DNA of 62,000 nt from Chrysomallon squamiferum (GCA_012295275.1 CM022670.1:10734583-10796582), one strand, 5' to 3'; positions 42,249 to 53,804 are shown, counted from the first letter of the stretch. A program made the numbers and translations. The notes: generated by a model not told the origin, from the letters alone.

Positions 42249-45200
42249 TGAAGAACAAGAAAAATAGAAACAGTATCAAACTACCTGCTTGAGAAATAAA
42301 TGATTCTGTGTTAGGTTTTTTTTTTGTATTTTTGTAAAAATAAAAATACAGATACTTTTGTTTGAATAATGTCAGGGTTTTTGGTTTCTTTTTCATGTAA
42401 ATATTTTATCTAGCAGTTGTTTTACCAATATTAAATTTTAGCACAGAGACCACTGTTATTAATCTCTCCATGGTGTTGTTTGGTTTCCATAGTAATTTCA
42501 GTTCTATTCCATTTGGTAAAACTGTTGGTTTACTGGCACATTACAAAAGTGTTCATTGCAAATCTTACATTTAATCACAATTATGCTGATTTTTATATTT
42601 TATAAAATCTGTTTTTCAATAGATATTTAAACACACACAAACTATATGCAAATACTGGCACAATGCATGATTCAATAATTATACAAGCATTATTCCTGGT
42701 TATTACTGACTATGGTATATTTATATAAATATGATGAGAAAGGAAAATGTAAACAAAGATGGCTATCATTCAGGTTTGAGATAAGGAAACATCTGCCATG
42801 TTTAAAGCATGCTGCTCTACATAGCAGGTGTAGTTTCACAACATTTGACGTAAAAGTAAGGAACCAGGTCAATTTATATCAATCAAATCGTGACAGCCTG
42901 ATAGAAAATAACCATGTCATCCAAACATTAAAAACCATGTCAGTTCTGAAATAACAATAAAAAGAAAAAAGAGTTTCAAACTCAACAACAACAGCCAGTT
43001 GTGTGGGTGTTTTTATAATGATAAGTTGTTTCTTTTTTGTTGTTGTTGTTTGTTTGTTTTTTTTTTTTAAGAAAAGAGTAAAGGAATTATATCAATTTAA
43101 GTAAAAGCAAACATTTTAAATATTATTATTAAACATTTTTCTTTCTGCTGTTTCTAAAGAAATAGTAATGTGTTATCAACAACTCACAATCATAATGTAT
43201 CCATGACAACATGTCTCCCAGTGTGTGGAAAATTTACATTTTAAATGAGTGCTTTCAAGGACAAATTTCAGATCTGGATTTGGCTTAGTGGTTAGAGTTG
43301 TTGGTTAAGACTGGTAACTGTTAGGATCAGTCCCATTTCCGATGGGATTTAAGTAAAGTTTATCAAACATCATGGTATGTGTTGTCGTGTTAGTGGGGAA
43401 TGAAAGACTAGAGCAGATAATGAAAAGACAGCAGTATGTTTCCTCATTCAGAGTAATATACAAAATTGACAGACAAACTAACGATAGTGGGAAGACGTAC
43501 TAACACACTTTTTTTTTAAATTTCCATTTATGAATTTCATGAAAGATTATTATTTTACTATTGTTATCAATATTTTGTCACTTTCTGTAATAATAAATAA
43601 ATAAATAAATAAAATAAAAACCAATTGCAGAATTTGTTTAAAAAGATGGATTTATAGGCTTAAAGAATACATCAAACAAAACACACACTCAAAATCAATG
43701 TGGAAACATAATTAAATACTTCAAATACTCACTAGTTCTTGATTGAACAAGTTATAAGAGAAACACAGAAAACTATATAACAAGTACGGTTATTCTCAGG
43801 TATTTGTTTTTATTTATTCTGTTCATATTGGTTAACTCAAGTCTGCTTCAGACAGCAGCATAACTCAGCTAAATAAAATTATTAAAATTTGTATGTAACA
43901 GATAATGAACCATTTACTTCTTAAAACTAATAAATAGAAAATACGATAAAAGCCAGTCTAAATATACTTTCTGTTGTTAGGTGGGGCTCAAAGGTAAATG
44001 GAAGTGTAGAGAAATATAAAATGATGATGGTAATAATAATAATAATAATAACAATAACGAATTTAAAAAAAGAAGAAAAAAGAACGAAAACAATTCCATT
44101 TTTTGGCTGCTTGTTTTAATTTTATATTTTCCCTAGATACAGAATTGCCACATACTGTACCCATGAATAATGTTTGATCTGTCTTGTTAATTCCTGAAGA
44201 TTTCAAACATTTAGTTATTTTTATTAGAAATAAAATATACTGGGAATCACATTTAGTGCATCCAGTGACTATGAACAGAAACTAAACAAAAATAAAGCAG
44301 TGTTAACAGTAAATATGTATAAATCTAAAATGTTTATCCCACACCTCGTTAAATTAACATTTTAAACTATCTTGAGCTATCTTATTAAAGATTTTGTAGC
44401 TATTTGAACTCTGTCACAAATATCTTTACTTGGAAGAAAAAAAAAAATTAATATAAAAAATCAGTCAAACCAAATTTCAGAACTTGCAAATTATTAAAAA
44501 TAATAATTTTGCCTGCTGGAACAAATAGTTCCTGTCTGAAAATATTCTGTATGTGGAAATTAAAAACAGATGGTTAAAAAAACATGTTGTATGTTATTTT
44601 TGCTATTACAGTAACATTTTGAATACAAAATCATTAGAAAAAATAAACTTAGCATACTTGTTATCAGTTTATATTCTACTGGTCAAAACATCAAGAAAGA
44701 TAACTCATATTCATGTTGATATTTAGTTTACAAAGACAGTGAAGTGTTGCATGTTCACTGTAGTTTAGAATTGGCAGAAATAATGTTTATAAATTATCCA
44801 CTGTTTACTGCACAAACAATAATGCAGGATTAATCTTTCAGAAGTAATGAATAGTTATTATACACTGTGTAAAATCCTACATACCACGCTGTTTAAGATA
44901 ACATTTTTAAAGAACTCTATAAAAACCTAAATTAATTGGTGTTTATATGCTTACATTTTGTTTATGTTCTTTTTTTAAACTTTTTTTTTAAAGAACATTT
45001 AATATTTGCATTAACAATTTATCTGATAATTATATAGTTACATGTTTATTAAATTTGAAAAAAAATAAATAATAATTTTGAACATTTTTAATTCAAAAAT
45101 AATTTTAACTTAGCATTAAAAAATGTATTTGTTTCAAAAATTATCTTCATGAAAATGAAATAATACTTGCCCATTTCAAAGAGCTTTCCTTCTTTAAAGA

Positions 45201-48200
45201 TGAATGAAACGAAATGAGGATTTACAGATTCCTCACTGGAAGGAGCCTACAAAACAAACATCGATAATTTTTCAAACACAGATGTCTGTTATAAAAATAA
45301 GAATTGTCAGTATAAATAAGGCACTATAGTAGTTATATTCTATATTTCTTTTGTCACAAAATATTTGTGCTATTTATAATCCATTTGTTCTTTTCAATTA
45401 CATTTTATATTTTGATACAATTTTATATTATTCTTTTGTTCCAAAATATTAGCCAGTATTTTGAAATCATTTTATTTTCCATGAGATAATGAAATTATTT
45501 TTATAAATATATTTTCTAGAAGAGAAAGTTAAAATATTAAGCAATTTCCTCACAGCAGATTTAAAATATTTAACTGTACACAAGGGGATTTTTTAGAAAA
45601 TTTAAAACATGATTTACTATTTATTGATCTATTTATCAATATATCATCTGAGAAATTAATCCTTGGTTTAATTTTCTTTCTACCACTACAATAAATTATA
45701 ATTAGAGGTATGCATTGGGAAATCAAATAAACTTACAACAACAAGCTGAATAAGCCATCTTTATAAAAGTAGTATATGTAAAACATTTAAAAATTAAAAT
45801 GCCTGTGATTTTTATTTTTGGGTGAGTATGTTCAAATGCTTATGCAACAGAGAAAATAATTTACGTTCTCGAATGAAATGGTCAGGAGTGATTTCACATT
45901 AATATACAAACCTTTGTCTGTCCCTCCTGTGCACTTTCTTCATGTATGTTTCCCATATTCTGAAGTAAAAACAAAAAATGAATATCAGTGGAAAAAAAAA
46001 TAAAAAATAAAACAAATTCAATGAACTATCAGCAAAATAATTGGAAATGAAAAGTTGTGAATTTGAATAAGTAAAAACAATATTTAAAACACCCCTACAT
46101 GAAACTGAATAATTGGAAAAATTAAATACAGCAGTTCAAGGGACATAATCCCTTTCAAATAAATGGAAAAAGCTGATCAATTTTACTGTTTTGCCAAAAT
46201 AATTCAATAATTCCAATTCAAGATTAAGAAGTTAACAAATTCAGATATCTGGCAAATGAAACTGACCTTTATCTAAATTAATGATAAAACAATTATCAGG
46301 TTAACTAATGTTTTTATTAAAACTAAATATAAAAATTGTAAATCTTTTTATAAATTATCTATTAATTAACAACTGACTGGTATCAAACTGGCTTTTTAAA
46401 AAAAATGTTTCCAAATTAACATCAAACATTGTGGACATTTGATAAATACCTTGTCATTTTCCAAGAACTGAGCTCGTTCAGTGGGCGACTTGCTTTCAGT
46501 TGCTTCAAGAAACTTGCTAAAATATTTTCCAGCTGTAAAAATAACATTAATTTATTGTTAAATGTGCTTTAAAGTTAAAGAAGAAGAAAAACATATAAGA
46601 ATAATATATAAAATTTAAAAAACACTCATAATAGCACAAATTGTATTATTTAAACCTAAACTCACAAACTTATCTAACTCCAGCAGACAGAACTTGTTAA
46701 GAAATATAAATAAATTATCAAAACTTTGTAATGTTAAAATGATATTTTTAAATTCAATTTATAAAGATTTTTTTCACATATGTGATACATCCTTGATTTG
46801 ATGAGGGATTTATTGTTTAGCACAGTGACAGAAGGAACCATACAAACATGAGTTTTTATTTTTGACCTGTAAATTTTCTAACCACATCTGTTGATGATAC
46901 AGCATGTAGACTAAGTAAGACTTACTGAAAATCTGTATGTTGATATCATGAGCTATGAAGCTAATCCAGACACCTAAATTTGAAAGAGTTGATCTGTTTT
47001 GATTTTAGGTATCTAACTTCAGGGATTGAATTTTAATTTCTTTAGGGCGATCAAAAACATCAGACATTTTCTTCGAGTTTTCACAGAAACAATTGATGAT
47101 TTTGCTCTGAAGGACTATGACTGATTGTGACTCAGATTCAGTATAATAATTCAAATATTTATTACAAAATAATAATAATACACTCAAATTTCATATGAAC
47201 AAAACTGATAATATTTAACTAACTAATAAACTCGACTGAATAAACATGTAAGCTGTTATCAAACAGTTTTATAACTTACATGTACCATAATGAAATTGGT
47301 TATTTAGTTAAAATACTATTAATTCTGTTCAGGTCTGAAAGCACAGTAACCCAGAATGAATAAATTTTCTAATGAACTTTATACCTGACATACCTTCCTA
47401 ATAGACTGATCATATCATTTTATGGTTAACTTTGGCACGATGCAATCTGAGACCATCTTTTTCGGTTGTGTCATTAATGCAGTAATGAGCAAAAATATCA
47501 AACATTTTATAGAATGAAGGAATGACTAACACATCATGTAAATATGAGTTATTATTAGACTATTAGTACTAACATGATCTGGGGTTAATATTCTGCAGGG
47601 ATCAGCCTTGGGAAGAGCATTATTTCAATGCATTCAATCAATAATCCTAGAACGCAGTGACATTCATTCAGATGTCACAGTGACAAAGTGGCCTGTATGC
47701 CGAGTCTTTGAGGTTGATGCAGCTCAGCAGTTGTATTATAGCCAAGTAACTAATCAAACTTATATTTATTTGTATCATTCCTGTTCTTTGCATTTTTAAA
47801 TTCTCTCATACTGCAGCATTTCTAGTTTAAACAAATAGACACTCAGTTAACATAATAATGATATCGTTTTTTTCTTCGACACAGTCAATGAATCAATGGA
47901 CATGGAGGCAAACCAGGTAGAGAAGCCCTGTCTGAAATTCTGAGCACTAAGGCAAATGTGGATGGCAATCACAACACTTGACGTCGGTGATGTGGTAAAA
48001 TTCAAACCTGTAAGTTTCATTTTTAAGACGTAGCATCAAAGCCTGCAGTTAGTCATTTTTCTCTGAAATTCATTTCAGACCTGATCACAATGCTTTATCA
48101 CAATAATACCAAAAAATCCCACAAAAACAACAGAACGTTATTAGTCTATTTTCAGCTGTAGGTAATACAACTTACGATCAAACTTGATCTTGTCAGCATT

Positions 48201-50776
48201 GTTTGCTAGTGCGTGCACAATGGCAATGGTGCCACATGCATTGCGAATGCTCTGCTTGATGCAGTAGACACTGGATGCTAATTCAGGATTCACTTTACCA
48301 ATTGGATTTTCTTCAACCTGTAAAAAAAAATTGTAAAAATGTTCTAAAGTGTATTGCATTCACCGTAAATCCTAACCTATTACAAGGATACTACAGCCTG
48401 TATCTGAAATTTTGCCAATTTTTAAACCAGTTTTTGGTTATACCTTTTAAGACGTGATGAGCAAGCTGCATATTTTTTTGTGCCTTTCCACAAACAGTAT
48501 AACATATGCCACGACCTTTCAAATGAATGAATATTTAACAACACCCCAGCACAAAAAAAAATATATATACGCTACTAGGTGTCAAAAAAAGGTAAATATA
48601 CAAAATGTTTAATTTCTTTCAGTATTATGGTCTTTCATAAACTGGCTTTAGAGAAATATGGATCAGTAGATGCAGTGAAAACTGATCATAGAACCCACTG
48701 TATTTTGGATCTGTGCAGTATCCATCTTTCCTCAATCTTGATGCAAAAATAAAAACTGACATATGTGATTAACTGCAGTTTATGTTAGAATTATAAACTG
48801 CACAGATTACAAATGCTATTGTCAGAACAGAAATTTCATATACAGAAATTAAAAACAAACTGAAACAATATTTTTTTTTATTTAGTACCAAGTTTACGGG
48901 AAGATCAACAGATCATTTTAAAACTGAAAAAAAGATAGAAAAGATTAAAACACAATTGGTTCAGAATCCAATTATTTATTCTGTAATGTAAGTTATAGCT
49001 TACTTTTTTAGTACAAGGATACAGGAGCATGACAGCAACAACAGGTTGAGGAACCATCGACAGCAAATCATCCTCAAGACCATACACATCAACGAACTGC
49101 CATTCTGGAGGTGCACCAAGATTATGGATATACTAACAAATTAAAAATATTATTAGACAAAAAAAAAAAAAAAAAAAAAAAATTAATTAAGCAAGCTTGC
49201 GTGTTAACAAAAAATATATTTTAAAAATTAGAAGATATTCAGGTTTTTTTAAAATAAATTTAAAAGAAATATATCCTAAGAATTTTCCATTAAATTTGCA
49301 TCTACTGTTATTTATAAATAAAAAAAATCCATTATCTATGTAAGATATGTATATATAAAATTAAAACACAACAGTTAAACATTAATGACAGGATAAAATA
49401 ATGAATGAATACAATTAACTTGATGAAAATGAGATACAAGATTTCTTATAGTTACATATTAACTATTAAAATTACTGGTAGTATCATTATTATTTATTCA
49501 TAATACTTACTATATACTGTCATATACAAAACAATGTTAGAACCTTAGAAAGAACCTTTTTTCAGCTGAAGCCACATTTTTCATTAAAATAAATCTCAAC
49601 CAAAATGATCATTTTCAGATATCTCACCTTGTTTAAAACCTGAAATAATAATAACAACATAAAGTATGAATGTGCTATTTTATTAATAAATAAGAACTGT
49701 CATATACTACTTACAGAAAAACATTATAAATATATAAATTATTTGACCACTGAATGATGCAATGTAATAATCACATTATCAGAGATATTATGAAACCTGA
49801 TTATCATTTTAAGCCAATTTGTTAAAAAAATAGTTCTTAATAAAAAAAAAGGTTATTATTATAGTAATTATAATAATGAAAAATAAAAAATAAAAATAAA
49901 ATAAATAAATAAACGTTAACAGGACAGCAAAAAAAAAAATATATATGTCTTCTATTTTCAGTTCTATGCAGCAAACATTTTATTTATTTGTTCTTTATTT
50001 ATTTATTCATGTATTTAGCATTTTTTTGGAAACTGAATTTAGAAGGATCAGATCCTAGACAGCGACAGTATAAAAAGCATGCAGCATATTTTCTCCACAA
50101 TTTATTCCCTAAAGTAAGCTAAACAAAATAATAATAATGATAATCATAATGATAATGATAATAATAATAATCTCTTATGAACAGACATCACGTATAAACT
50201 AAATGGCTGGCTAAAAGCTCTGAAAAAATCAATCTTAAGGATAATTCAGAAGAAAAATCAGCAACGATTAATATTAATTATCAGTATTATTCTGCAAGAC
50301 AGTAAAAAATGTGTATTGATTGACGATTAATGAAAAGACAACTCTAAAAGTCTCGAGTATTACGTAATTTTATAAAATAAAAGTATTTTCTTGTTACTAG
50401 TTCTTCGGGAACCAGGACGTTCAGTTAGAAAGACTAATTTTTAACTACAGTTTACATTATTTTATCAAAAATATGACATGAAAAAAACAAATTGTTATAA
50501 CAGGCTAATCATAATATGCCTGTGTCACTGTCATGTGTCTGTGTCGTGAATTTACATGTTTTCGACGTTATTATTATAATGATACACGGAAAATAAGTTG
50601 CCTTACATTGGCATATGTATATTACATTTAATAATTTCTCTTATTATATATGTAAGGGGTAAAAATAAAGCCTGTAAAATAATAATAATAATATTAAAAC
50701 AAGCTAGACGATTTTAAATGTAAAAGCTTACAGCAGGATTTGATTCTAAAGGAACCCAACGCTGTTGCTCTGCCAT
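35777..50776 (-). CDS. UCHL3: UCHL3-type ubiquitin carboxyl-terminal hydrolase (9 exons)
   Basis: Cytosolic cysteine protease of peptidase family C12 that removes small adducts from the C-terminus of ubiquitin (and NEDD8 in vertebrate UCHL3). On the minus strand the CDS joins 50776-50732, 49639-49628, 49132-49004, 48317-48176, 46532-46450, 45959-45912, 45246-45171, 41806-41748 and 35866-35777: 684 nt, 227 aa; human UCHL3 has 230. The catalytic set is complete: oxyanion Q84, nucleophile C90 (NACGT), H164 (NPHF) and D179 (EMDGRK). H164-D179 spacing equals the human 15 residues. The crossover-loop segment (about 135-160) has family length. The N-terminus [15 protein letters not shown] has the UCHL3 pattern, unlike the shorter UCHL1 start. 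Odd features: a 12-nt exon 2 and a GC-AG intron after exon 7. The start has A at -3 and G at +4. Confidence 0.95.
35934..36061. repeat. (AAAC)n(AAC)n tract next to UCHL3 exon 9
   Basis: About 36 bp of AAAC and about 92 bp of AAC. In the UCHL3 transcript this is a (GUU)n tract in intron 8 whose near edge lies about 70 nt upstream of the exon 9 acceptor. The 96-aa Leu- and Cys-rich frames over it are artefacts. Confidence 0.95.
36650..36710 (-). mobile_element. tRNA-derived SINE head, decayed
   Basis: Minus strand. An A-box-like TGGCTTAATGT (36706-36696) and a B-box-like GGTTCATGTTTC (36678-36667) are spaced as in tRNA promoters, followed by TGGCCGCA and a long T run. The head resembles the element at 43281. 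Only the tRNA-like part remains clear. Confidence 0.5.
38928..39195. repeat. Degenerate minisatellite, about 25-bp unit
   Basis: About ten diverged copies of a unit close to TCAAAATGCTGCCACAATCA plus about five bases, recognisable by the recurring AAAATG(C/G)TGCC core every 22-34 bp. The unit length is not a multiple of three and stops occur, so it is non-coding. Confidence 0.7.
41748..41806 (-). CDS. UCHL3: UCHL3 exon 8
   Basis: Completes codon 179 (catalytic Asp) and encodes [19 protein letters not shown] to residue 198. The acceptor TTTTAG|AT restores the frame only with the G left by exon 7; the donor is TCA|GTAAGT. Confidence 0.95.
41807..45170 (-). other. UCHL3 intron 7, GC-AG type, with SINE
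   Basis: 3.4-kb intron with donor GCAAGT and acceptor TTTTAG. It contains a (CA)n tract at 42220-42248, the tRNA-derived SINE at 43270-43500, short (AAT)n at 44035-44050, and otherwise AT-rich unique DNA. Confidence 0.8.
43270..43505 (+). mobile_element. tRNA-derived SINE
   Basis: A perfect A-box TGGCTTAGTGG (43281-43291) and a B-box-like GGATCAGTCCC (43324-43334) lie 33 bp apart, as in RNA polymerase III tRNA promoters. A short hairpin TCCCAT/ATGGGA follows, then about 160 bp of unrelated body. The right boundary is approximate, and the family is unnamed by me. Confidence 0.6.
45171..45246 (-). CDS. UCHL3: UCHL3 exon 7 (catalytic His)
   Basis: Encodes residues 154-178 plus the first base of codon 179. 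It contains H164 in NPHFVSFIF. The exon ends ATG G|GCAAGT: no GT-donor alternative keeps the EMDGRK motif, so a GC donor is required. Confidence 0.93.
45912..45959 (-). CDS. UCHL3: UCHL3 exon 6 (crossover loop)
   Basis: 48-nt exon, residues 138-153, [16 protein letters not shown], aligned with human AIRVTHETSAHEGQTE in the active-site crossover loop that limits substrate size. GT-AG, phase 0 on both sides. Confidence 0.93.
46450..46532 (-). CDS. UCHL3: UCHL3 exon 5
   Basis: Residues 110 (split) to 137, [20 protein letters not shown] and on to ENDK, matching the human SMSPEERARYLEN helix region. Acceptor TTTTTACAG, donor AAG|GTATTT. Confidence 0.94.
48176..48317 (-). CDS. UCHL3: UCHL3 exon 4 (nucleophile Cys)
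   Basis: Residues 63-109 plus one base. Contains oxyanion-hole Q84 and nucleophile C90 in [10 protein letters not shown], then the IVHALANN helix. Acceptor TTTTTACAG|GTT, donor GATC|GTAAGT. Confidence 0.96.
48318..49003 (-). other. UCHL3 intron 3
   Basis: 686 bp of AT-rich sequence with no repeat or frame of note. Confidence 0.85.
49004..49132 (-). CDS. UCHL3: UCHL3 exon 3 (ubiquitin-binding face)
   Basis: 43 complete codons, residues 20-62, with [20 protein letters not shown] and [13 protein letters not shown], aligned with human [20 protein letters not shown] and VCAVLLLFPITEK. Acceptor TTTGTTAG, donor AAA|GTAAGC. Confidence 0.96.
49628..49639 (-). CDS. UCHL3: UCHL3 exon 2, 12-nt microexon
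   Basis: Four codons, V-L-N-K (residues 16-19), flanked by TATTATTTCAG and GTGAGAT. They fill exactly the four-residue gap between exon 1 (…ESNPA) and exon 3 (YIHNLG…) and correspond to human VTNQ. Both neighbours are in phase 0. Confidence 0.88.
50732..50776 (-). CDS. UCHL3: UCHL3 exon 1
   Basis: Fifteen codons, [15 protein letters not shown], against human MEGQRWLPLEANPE. Donor GCT|GTAAGC. The ATG has a strong context (ATCATGG). Confidence 0.93.
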
Positions 50777-51665
50777 GATGCCGGTTGTCGACTGTTCTAA
50801 CGCAATGCTTCTGGTAAACAGTTGAGCAAACGCTTGTATTTCCGGGGTCGTAATATATATTGGAAATCTTCGTAAATCCCGAACATTGACGATATGTCCC
50901 GACTGGATAGTCTGATTGTAGCACGATCCACTAACGCACCTTTCGTAGGAACAACTTTCATTTTGATTTGATAAATTTTAGTAAATACACAATTTATTTT
51001 TTGTTTAAATAATGTTTAAGGAATATTTAATATATATACAGATTAAAAAAACAAAAGAAAAAGAAAGCCTGAAACAAACATCACAATTTTGTCTGGTAGA
51101 TTGAAATTACAAAGCTGTAACAAATTTTCGAAGTTCTAATTTTAGGAGACATACTCTGGATCCTATCATAAGTACAGGATATATAATAAAAGGCGACACG
51201 TTTGTCTATCTGATTTCATAATTAGACATTCCATCCATGAAGATTCTTTATATACTCATTTATTTCTTTATTCTCCTTGTAAATTATAAGTTTCTTCTTT
51301 CTTTCTCACTCTTCATATCTGTTTTTTTTTTTTCTTCTTCTTAAAAAGATTTTAAAATTTTAATCAACCTTAGATTATCAACAGATGATGATTAATTTCT
51401 TTATCCATAAGAAACAACTGCCCTTTCGTGAAGTATAGCTTTATAGGTAGGATTATGTATTACTAAAAAAAAAAAAAAAATAATAAAAACACCCCAAAAC
51501 CCCATTGGTTTCAGAACTTGTAGCTCTAACATATAGCCTAGGGTTACAGAAAGTTAGCAGAAAAATTGGTTATTTTATCAGACATGAAAACGGAAGCAAT
51601 TATGTCTGATAAACGGAAAATTTATTTCAAACACATTTTAAAAGAAAATGAAAAATAACAAACTG

Positions 51666-51700
<35 letters not shown>

Positions 51701-51858
51701 CGTGCGTGCATGTCTCTCTCGCTTCTCTTACATTATGCTTATGTGGAGAAAAAAGTTTTTATTTCCAAAGACTGCACGAATAAATATTTAATCGCAGCTA
51801 ATATTCTACTATATAAAAATGAAACGCCCTACTCCTGCGTTTTTGTATTTGCCTAATA

Positions 51859-52179
51859 CAGGTACCGGATCAATTATCCGGACTCCTTGGGGCCTGAGGC
51901 ATTCCCCGGATTTCAGGATTTTTCCGGTGTTCTGGTACCAATGCATTTAAATACGTAAATAATTAGGCATAAACATTTTAAAATTAAAAACATAAAGAAC
52001 TGTGGCGACTAGATACGTAAACAGTGCGGCGAGTGAATGAACGCCACACGGCTTTAAAGAGTAGTTCCGGTCTGCTGAGGACAACACCCACGCGCGCGAA
52101 CAATGAAAATAGAGTCGGGGGAAAACTTCCGGTTTTCTAGTCTTTCCGGATTTCAGGACGCCGGATAATTGGTCACCTG
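51859..52179. mobile_element. Pogo-like non-autonomous DNA transposon (MITE), 321 bp
   Basis: The ends CAGGTACCGG… and …GGTCACCTG are inverted and flanked by TA on both sides (51857-51858 and 52180-52181), the target duplication of Tc1/mariner-pogo elements. Both termini carry CAATTATCCGG in opposite orientation. CCGGATTTCAGGA occurs near both ends in the same orientation. No transposase frame is present. Confidence 0.75.
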
Positions 52180-53133
52180 TAATGATTATGAAAAAAATAA
52201 AAATAAAAAACCCAAAACAACAACAACAAAAGAAAAGAAAGAAAAAAAAACGAAACAGAAACATTGAACCTACTATAGACTTTTTTCTTTTTTTTTATCA
52301 AGCTTTGGCCTGTGCTCAAATTACCGAACTTTAGTATGGTACTTAGTATAAAAACTCTAAAATTAATTAAATTATAAAAAATAATTCATGATATTCAAAA
52401 AATATGACTGATAATAAAATTCTTCCACACATTCCGGTAATCGATGTCGGCATTTGAATAGTCTCTATTTCCCGCTACGTTGACTTGACGTAACTAATTC
52501 AGCGAAAATCAAAAGAGTAAGAAGCTGTCCAGCATTTGCGACCATATTAATATTATGTTTGTGATTTGTATATAATTTTTAAAATACAATGTTATAAATT
52601 ATTGAAAACAATCTCAAACAAAAATCACAAATAAATATATAAATAAGTAGATAAATAAAATGAAAAAAGAAACAAAAATAAAATAAAACCCATTTAAATA
52701 GGTATTAGTGATTTTATTATTATTATTATTATTATTCTTAATGTAATTATTGTATTAGTATTATAGTTTTAATATTATCATTATATATATATATATATAT
52801 ATATGATAATAATATTAAAAATAATAATAATAATAAACTATATAAAATTACATAGGAATGTGTGATATAAATTGTAACAGGACAGTCCCGTAGACTCGGT
52901 ACTGTACCGTATATCGTACTCTTTCATTTCCAGAGGTATGAAAATCATTTAGTTAATACAATAATTAAGTTCCATTTGTATTATTATTAAAATACTGACA
53001 ACTTATTTATAATTATTTTATAAACATAATTTAGAAAGAATTTTAAAATATAATTATTCTTAATTTTAAAACAAAATAACTATTTTATTTTTATTTTTAA
53101 AATACACAGCTAGCGGCTATTTTTAACCTGGCG

Positions 53134-53215
53134 TGACGTCATTCAAGCATGGCGGAAAAACAAACGCATGTAATTTTGGCGACCAAAATACTAACTACTT
53201 TCCACAATGCATTGT
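53134..53215 (+). promoter_or_regulatory. TBC1D-gene promoter motifs: CRE, YY1-like, ZNF143-like
   Basis: TGACGTCA at 53134-53141, AAGCATGGCGG (YY1-like) at 53145-53153, and ACTACTTTCCACAATGCATT at 53194-53213, which resembles the ZNF143/STAF site. All lie within 285 bp of the ATG. A 31-codon ORF starts inside the YY1-like site (53149-53244) and would be an upstream ORF if transcription begins earlier. Confidence 0.45.
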
Positions 53216-53417
53216 TGTCTAACATATCTGACATTTATGTATGAGCTAATTAGTGATTTATGCTTCCAAGACAAAATGTCATTACCACTTTCTTCTCTGT
53301 TATAGCCAGTGGCCTTGTTTATTTGAGAAAAACTCGTGTCGTTGTGACCGAATTACCCCAGCTGCGTCTGCAAGTGCCTGGCTGATCAGCTGTTCAGCCG
53401 GAAAGAAAAAACGAGCG

Positions 53418-53804
53418 ATGATCAACTCCGAACCAGAACCGTGTAGTGTCGATAGCAGCAAGACCACAGACACAATGAAGAAACGATTTCATGTGGTATA
53501 TTTGGGATCGTCGTCAATGGATAGACGATATACTCAATGCATCCAGCCTTGGGTAATGGCCGAAATCAGGAGGAAAAAAGAGGGATTTAGAGATGTTATT
53601 TTGGATGTTCTGCCACAGTCACTTCGAGCCACAACTTGGAATGCAGCTGGAGTACCAGAAGTGCTGTTTGAACACAAACTTCAAGAGTTGACGAGATTTG
53701 CTAAACTGCACCAAGATCCCAGATGCTTTGCATATCTGTCTCGTCAGCAGTTAAATAATGACGATTTTGAATGTCATGTTTTTTTGACAAGTCATGAAGA
53801 CATG
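53418..53804 (+). CDS. TBC1D1/TBC1D4 (AS160)-type RabGAP, first coding exon (partial gene)
   Basis: Residues 1-129 of a Rab GTPase-activating protein of the TBC1D1/TBC1D4 family, which controls GLUT4-type vesicle traffic downstream of AKT/AMPK in vertebrates. The exon encodes most of the first PTB domain: KRFHVVYLGSSSMDRRYTQ, then QPWVMAEIRR (human TBC1D4 LPWLMAEIRR), VLFEHKLQELTRF (human FIFEHKAQHISRF) and CFAYL…CHVF (human YFAYL…CHVF). Donor GACATG|GTAAGT, phase 0. The ATG at 53418 is the first in frame and has G at -3. A possible splice acceptor, CTGTTATAG at 53297-53305, suggests an upstream non-coding exon. The second PTB and the TBC domain must lie past the right edge. Probably one gene orthologous to both vertebrate paralogues. 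Confidence 0.85.

Larger units (their letters stand above)
50777..53417. promoter_or_regulatory. Divergent intergenic region of UCHL3 and the TBC1D gene
   Basis: The two start codons lie 2.64 kb apart and point away from each other. CpG is more frequent at about 50.35-53.7 kb than in either gene body. The region contains a (GT)n tract at 51669-51708, the pogo-like MITE at 51859-52179, an (AT)n tract at 52782-52804, and the TBC1D promoter-like motifs at 53134-53215. Confidence 0.6.

Noticed and set aside
50694-50924. 76-aa minus-strand frame overlapping UCHL3 exon 1
   Set aside because: Different frame; the UCHL3 start in the other frame continues correctly through the spliced exons.
53253-53417. 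N-terminal extension of the TBC1D frame by 55 residues
   Set aside because: Begins with GTG, not ATG, is Cys-rich and unlike the family; a splice acceptor-like site at 53305 falls inside it.
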